Assembly (NCBI GenBank): GCA_017853835.1
Contig: JAFMIU010000002.1
Location: 1 to 44,754, forward strand
From: Pirellulales bacterium
GTDB lineage: Bacteria; Planctomycetota; Planctomycetia; Pirellulales; UBA1268
DNA length: 44,754 nucleotides
Reading direction: 5' to 3'
Shown here: positions 41,719 through 44,754 of the stretch, piece by piece
How positions within the stretch are numbered: the first letter of the stretch is position 1
Layout: the number at the start of each line of letters is the position of its first letter
Made by a program: the position numbers and the translations under genes
Notes under the pieces: model-generated
The model's database searches: none
The model's input: the letters and a program-made list of their open reading frames with translations, nothing else
What the model was told of the DNA's origin: nothing

Positions 41719-44274
41719 ATGCGACCTCCCATCGGTCGGCTCGTGCATCAACCCGCGATCGCCACGCTCGCGGTGATCGTGCTCACCGGTGCCTCATCGG
41801 CCGAGTGGCTTCCCCCGTCTCCCGCGATCGATGATCCGCCGACGGTGGTCATCCACAACGTGCCCGGCAAGTTCGATCGAACCCGTGCAGCCGTCGCAGA
41901 CGCCAAGCGGACGTCCGGACGCGACTACCGCGTGGTGGTGGTGGACAACGCCGGTGAGGCGGGAAGCGCCGCCGCTCTGCTCGAGGCGATCATCACGCAG
42001 TGGCGATCCGGCGCCGACGCAGCCACGACCGGATTCAATCCAGCCGCCGACGTCACCATGGTCATCGATGTCGACGATCGACAGATCGCGATGGACGTGC
42101 CATGGTCGCTTGAAGCCTCGGCCGGCCTCGATCGGGCGACACTCGAAAAGGACCTGATCGCTACGACGTTCGTACCGCGGGCGAAGGACCGGATGGTTGA
42201 CGAGGGGATCGCCGACCTGGTGCTGGCAACCGAGGCGTGGGTCCGCGACCGGAACGATGCGAAGGCACATCGCGCTGAGGCGAGGCGCCGATTCACCACC
42301 AAAACCCTGCCGCTCGGCCTCGCCACCCTGGGCGCCGCCGGGGTGCTGGTCATGCTCCTCGTCCAATGGACTCGCCATGGCATGCGGCTCCGGCAGGCCC
42401 GCGAGAAGCTCGCCGCCTTCAAGGGCGATGTCGTGGCCCTTTCAGACCTTCTGGATGCGCAGCGCGAGCGGCACAGGATGCTGCCGCACACCGATCCCGA
42501 TTTTGCGACGCCGATGGAGGGAATGACCCGCACCGCGTACGACGGGGTGCAGGCCGCCATCGGCCGGTATCGCGAGCGGTGGCTCAGCCTGATGGACGTG
42601 TGGGAACGAGCCCAGGAAAAGGTGGAGGCCGAATGGTTTCTCGGCACGGCGGCAGCCAACGAGGCAATCGCCTTGCTCGACTCAGCCGAGGCACGTCCAC
42701 CCCTTGCGAACGTTGCCGCGGAATGTCGGGCCCCGCTCGATGCCCTTGAACACGCCCATGAAACGGCTCGCGAGACCGCGACGTCGCTCGACGCAGCAAT
42801 CGCTCACGCGTCAGGGCGGCTCGAGGGCCTCGGCCGTCGCGGCCGCTCCGATGCGGCCTTCAAGGCCACGCTCGCGGAGGTGACACGCGGACGATCGCTT
42901 TTTGGCGATCGTATCGAATCCGATCCGATCGCCGCCCGGGGAGGGCTCGAGCAGGCTACCGCGTCGATGGACGCCCTGCTTGGGCGGCTCGACGCCCTCG
43001 AGTCGGCGGATGATCGCCGCAAGGCGGCAGCCACCACCATCGAATCGATCAGGCAGCGTGTGGCCCGGCGCCGCGCGGACGGATGGCTGCTGACCGAGCC
43101 GGGAGCGGATCCTGACGAGCGACTCGATGTCGCCGAGGCTCAGATCGAACTGGCGGCCCAGCTTCTCGATGCCGGTGAAACAGACACGGCGATCTCCCAC
43201 GTCGAGCGGGCTGAGCATGCCGCCGCGGAGACTTCGGCGTTGTTGGAGAACATCGCAGCCGCCCGAGCCAAGGCCCAGGATCTCCTCCCGTCCCTGTTCG
43301 CCCGCACCGAGGCCCTGGCCGAACGCCGCCGGCTGGCCGCGGTCGCCCACGACAGGCTCGCGTCGCATCACGGGCCATCCGCATGGTCGGATGTCGCCGA
43401 GAACCTCATGCGGGCCGACGATGCGTCAACGAGGGTCGTGACGCTCCTCGATGAAGCACGACGAGCCCTGGCACCCGAAATCCAGCACGATCTCCGGGCG
43501 GTGGCCACGCTCGAAGAGGCCGCCCGACAGGAGGCCTGGATGGAGGCCTGCCTCGCCGCCATCGTGGATCGTGTGAACGAGCTCGACGCCCTGAAGGCAG
43601 CCCTGCCGGGAAGGCAGGAGGCGACCGCGCGACGCGTCGTCTCACTCCAACAACGGCTCACGAACGAGCGCACTGACCGCATCAGCGCCAATGAGCGGTG
43701 CCGGGAGGCGGCGCGGCTGCTCGAGAGTGCCGGAAGCAGCCTCGGGGGGCCCCGGCCCGACCTGCGACAGGTGTCGGCGCTCGTCGATGCTGCCGATGCC
43801 GCCGTCGCGAGGGGCGAGGAACTCGCCGACGAAGACGCACGACTCGCCCGTCAGGCCGCCAACGATATCGACGAGACGGATTCCCTCGTCCGCCGGGTTG
43901 CCGCCTGGTATGACGAGGGCGTGCAGGCCGACGTTCGGTCGGCATCGACGGCCGTCGATGCCGCCACCTCCCTGCTGGCTCGCCAGCGTTACGAAGATGC
44001 GATCCGCACGGCAGCCGAAGCCTCTCGGCAGGCTCGGCTCGCCTACGCGACTGCCACGGCCGAGGCCGATCGACGTCGGCTGGAGCGCCAACGGGAGCTG
44101 CAGCGGCGGCAGATGGAGGAGTCGTTTTCCCGCACCTCGCGCGGCACCGGACCGTGGGTGGTGCGGCTTCCCGGCGGAACGGTCACCGGGCCCCATCCAT
44201 GGCATTCCACCACCGCCACGCATCGGCCTGCGGGAGGCGGCTGGTCGCCCGACATCGCTCAGGTGAACTGGTAG
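41719..44274 (+). CDS. TPM-like domain, single transmembrane helix and long coiled-coil protein
   Basis: The 851-residue protein has a signal-like hydrophobic start (residues 10-28, ending SSA/EWL). A periplasmic domain (about 40-180) follows whose pattern resembles the TPM fold: RVVVVDNAGE, an ITQW segment, then VTMVIDVDDRQIAMDVPW. A single membrane helix (about 197-218, LGLATLGAAGVLVMLLVQW) is followed by roughly 550 residues of Ala/Glu/Arg-rich helices in coiled-coil style. The C-terminus is Gly/Pro-rich, with ERQRELQRRQMEES just before it. One membrane anchor followed by long helices recalls EzrA, but the TPM-like part differs. The TPM assignment is inference from pattern, not a strong motif. 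No enzyme site is evident. Confidence 0.7.
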   Translation: MRPPIGRLVHQPAIATLAVIVLTGASSAEWLPPSPAIDDPPTVVIHNVPGKFDRTRAAVADAKRTSGRDYRVVVVDNAGEAGSAAALLEAIITQWRSGADAATTGFNPAADVTMVIDVDDRQIAMDVPWSLEASAGLDRATLEKDLIATTFVPRAKDRMVDEGIADLVLATEAWVRDRNDAKAHRAEARRRFTTKTLPLGLATLGAAGVLVMLLVQWTRHGMRLRQAREKLAAFKGDVVALSDLLDAQRERHRMLPHTDPDFATPMEGMTRTAYDGVQAAIGRYRERWLSLMDVWERAQEKVEAEWFLGTAAANEAIALLDSAEARPPLANVAAECRAPLDALEHAHETARETATSLDAAIAHASGRLEGLGRRGRSDAAFKATLAEVTRGRSLFGDRIESDPIAARGGLEQATASMDALLGRLDALESADDRRKAAATTIESIRQRVARRRADGWLLTEPGADPDERLDVAEAQIELAAQLLDAGETDTAISHVERAEHAAAETSALLENIAAARAKAQDLLPSLFARTEALAERRRLAAVAHDRLASHHGPSAWSDVAENLMRADDASTRVVTLLDEARRALAPEIQHDLRAVATLEEAARQEAWMEACLAAIVDRVNELDALKAALPGRQEATARRVVSLQQRLTNERTDRISANERCREAARLLESAGSSLGGPRPDLRQVSALVDAADAAVARGEELADEDARLARQAANDIDETDSLVRRVAAWYDEGVQADVRSASTAVDAATSLLARQRYEDAIRTAAEASRQARLAYATATAEADRRRLERQRELQRRQMEESFSRTSRGTGPWVVRLPGGTVTGPHPWHSTTATHRPAGGGWSPDIAQVNW

Positions 44275-44289
44275 CGCTCGTCCGCGTCG

Positions 44290-44754
44290 TCAGCGGAGGA
44301 TCGCCTCGGAGGCATCGGCCTGTCGGATGACCGGCGGCGTCGACCGTCGCTCGAGCATCTTTTCCATGTCGGCCACGCGGTCCCGCACGGCGGGCGGAAT
44401 TCGCTCCTGTCCCTCACGAGAGTCGATCGCGTCGTTGAACACGATGCGACCACCCGGCTCGAAGACGACGAGCCGCGTCTCCTCGCCGCTGGTGAGCCGA
44501 ATGAGATAATCGGGATCCTGTCGCACGAGCGTTTCATCGGGTGTTCGCCCAGATGGCTGGCCACCGGCAGGTCGAACAGCCTCCTGCATGATGGCAACGC
44601 TCGATGGAGTGGGGCGCAATCCGAATGGCCCCGGCGATGCCTTCGACGGTGAGGCGACTCGTGCCACCGCCCCGAGCGTGATCGACACCTCGCGCCCAGC
44701 TCGGAGAACGGTGCAGCTTTGTGGCGACGCCGATTCCATCAAGGCATCAAACTG
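44290..44754 (-). CDS. Hypothetical protein, 5' end beyond the window
   Basis: The frame stays open to the right edge (about 154 codons visible, beginning with Gln-Phe-Asp-Ala-Leu-Met), so the true start probably lies outside. The visible part has a loosely structured middle, then LIRLTSGEETRLVVFEPGGRIVFNDAIDSREGQERIPPAVRDRVADMEKMLE, a beta-then-helix pattern. I recall similar planctomycete segments (FNGPVDTEEQ-like) in secreted or membrane proteins but cannot name the family. Its 3' end faces the TPM-like gene with a 15-bp gap. Confidence 0.6.
   Translation of the reverse strand, partial: QFDALMESASPQSCTVLRAGREVSITLGAVARVASPSKASPGPFGLRPTPSSVAIMQEAVRPAGGQPSGRTPDETLVRQDPDYLIRLTSGEETRLVVFEPGGRIVFNDAIDSREGQERIPPAVRDRVADMEKMLERRSTPPVIRQADASEAILR

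Overview
The window is high-GC, densely packed DNA that looks like a chromosome segment of a planctomycete (Planctomycetota, probably Pirellulales-like). The main evidence is the run of planctomycete hallmark families at the left: a PSCyt1/PSCyt2/PSD1 (DUF1549/DUF1553) cytochrome-like protein, a Tat-exported DUF1501 protein and a PVC-type membrane-bound dehydrogenase with a C-terminal CxxCH domain. Further support comes from a BamA with a Pro/Gln-rich insert and several conserved-looking proteins of unknown function. I saw no rRNA, tRNA, CRISPR array, insertion sequence or phage gene. The lineage call is inference from gene content.

Left part (1-16 kb), catabolic and secreted enzymes. A partial GH106 (alpha-L-rhamnosidase-like) gene runs leftward off the edge. 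It diverges from a rightward series: PSCyt1/PSD1 protein, DUF1501 protein, SGNH/dehydrogenase/HEAT/cytochrome composite, LctP-type lactate permease, aldo/keto reductase, heparinase II/III-like protein and an HI0933-type flavoprotein. The first two overlap at ATGA and the others are closely spaced. This suits saccharide and organic-acid use at the cell envelope. The 163-bp divergent spacer carries a perfect palindrome and a promoter-like site.

Middle part (16-32 kb), envelope and housekeeping. A leftward bamA-glycosyltransferase 9 pair overlaps at ATGA. It diverges from a rightward unit whose first gene fuses a degenerate Sua5/YrdC domain to a YwlE-type protein-arginine phosphatase, followed by rpiB. 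Then come a hypothetical gene, a secreted alpha/alpha-toroid protein, and a leftward four-gene set: acyl carrier protein, short cysteine-less ketosynthase (chain-length-factor-like), intact ketosynthase and DUF4254 protein. This last set resembles a minimal type II fatty acid/polyketide or aryl-polyene system. A VanZ-like protein, a UDP-glucuronate decarboxylase, a hydroxypyruvate isomerase-like protein, a glycerate 2-kinase and its coupled hypothetical partner complete the section.

Right part (32-44.7 kb). ribBA has a perfect TATAAT box close to its start. It is followed by a complete oligopeptide-type ABC importer (lipoprotein binding protein, two permeases, two ATPases) with overlapping or near-abutting genes, a secreted EF-hand Pro/Gly-rich protein, a glycerol dehydrogenase-like enzyme, an 851-residue TPM-like/transmembrane/coiled-coil protein and a partial leftward hypothetical gene.

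The best candidates for something new are: (i) the Sua5*-YwlE fusion next to rpiB; (ii) the minimal ACP/CLF/KS/DUF4254 operon; (iii) the BamA insert next to or inside POTRA5; and (iv) the TPM-like coiled-coil membrane protein. None is proven novel from sequence reading alone.
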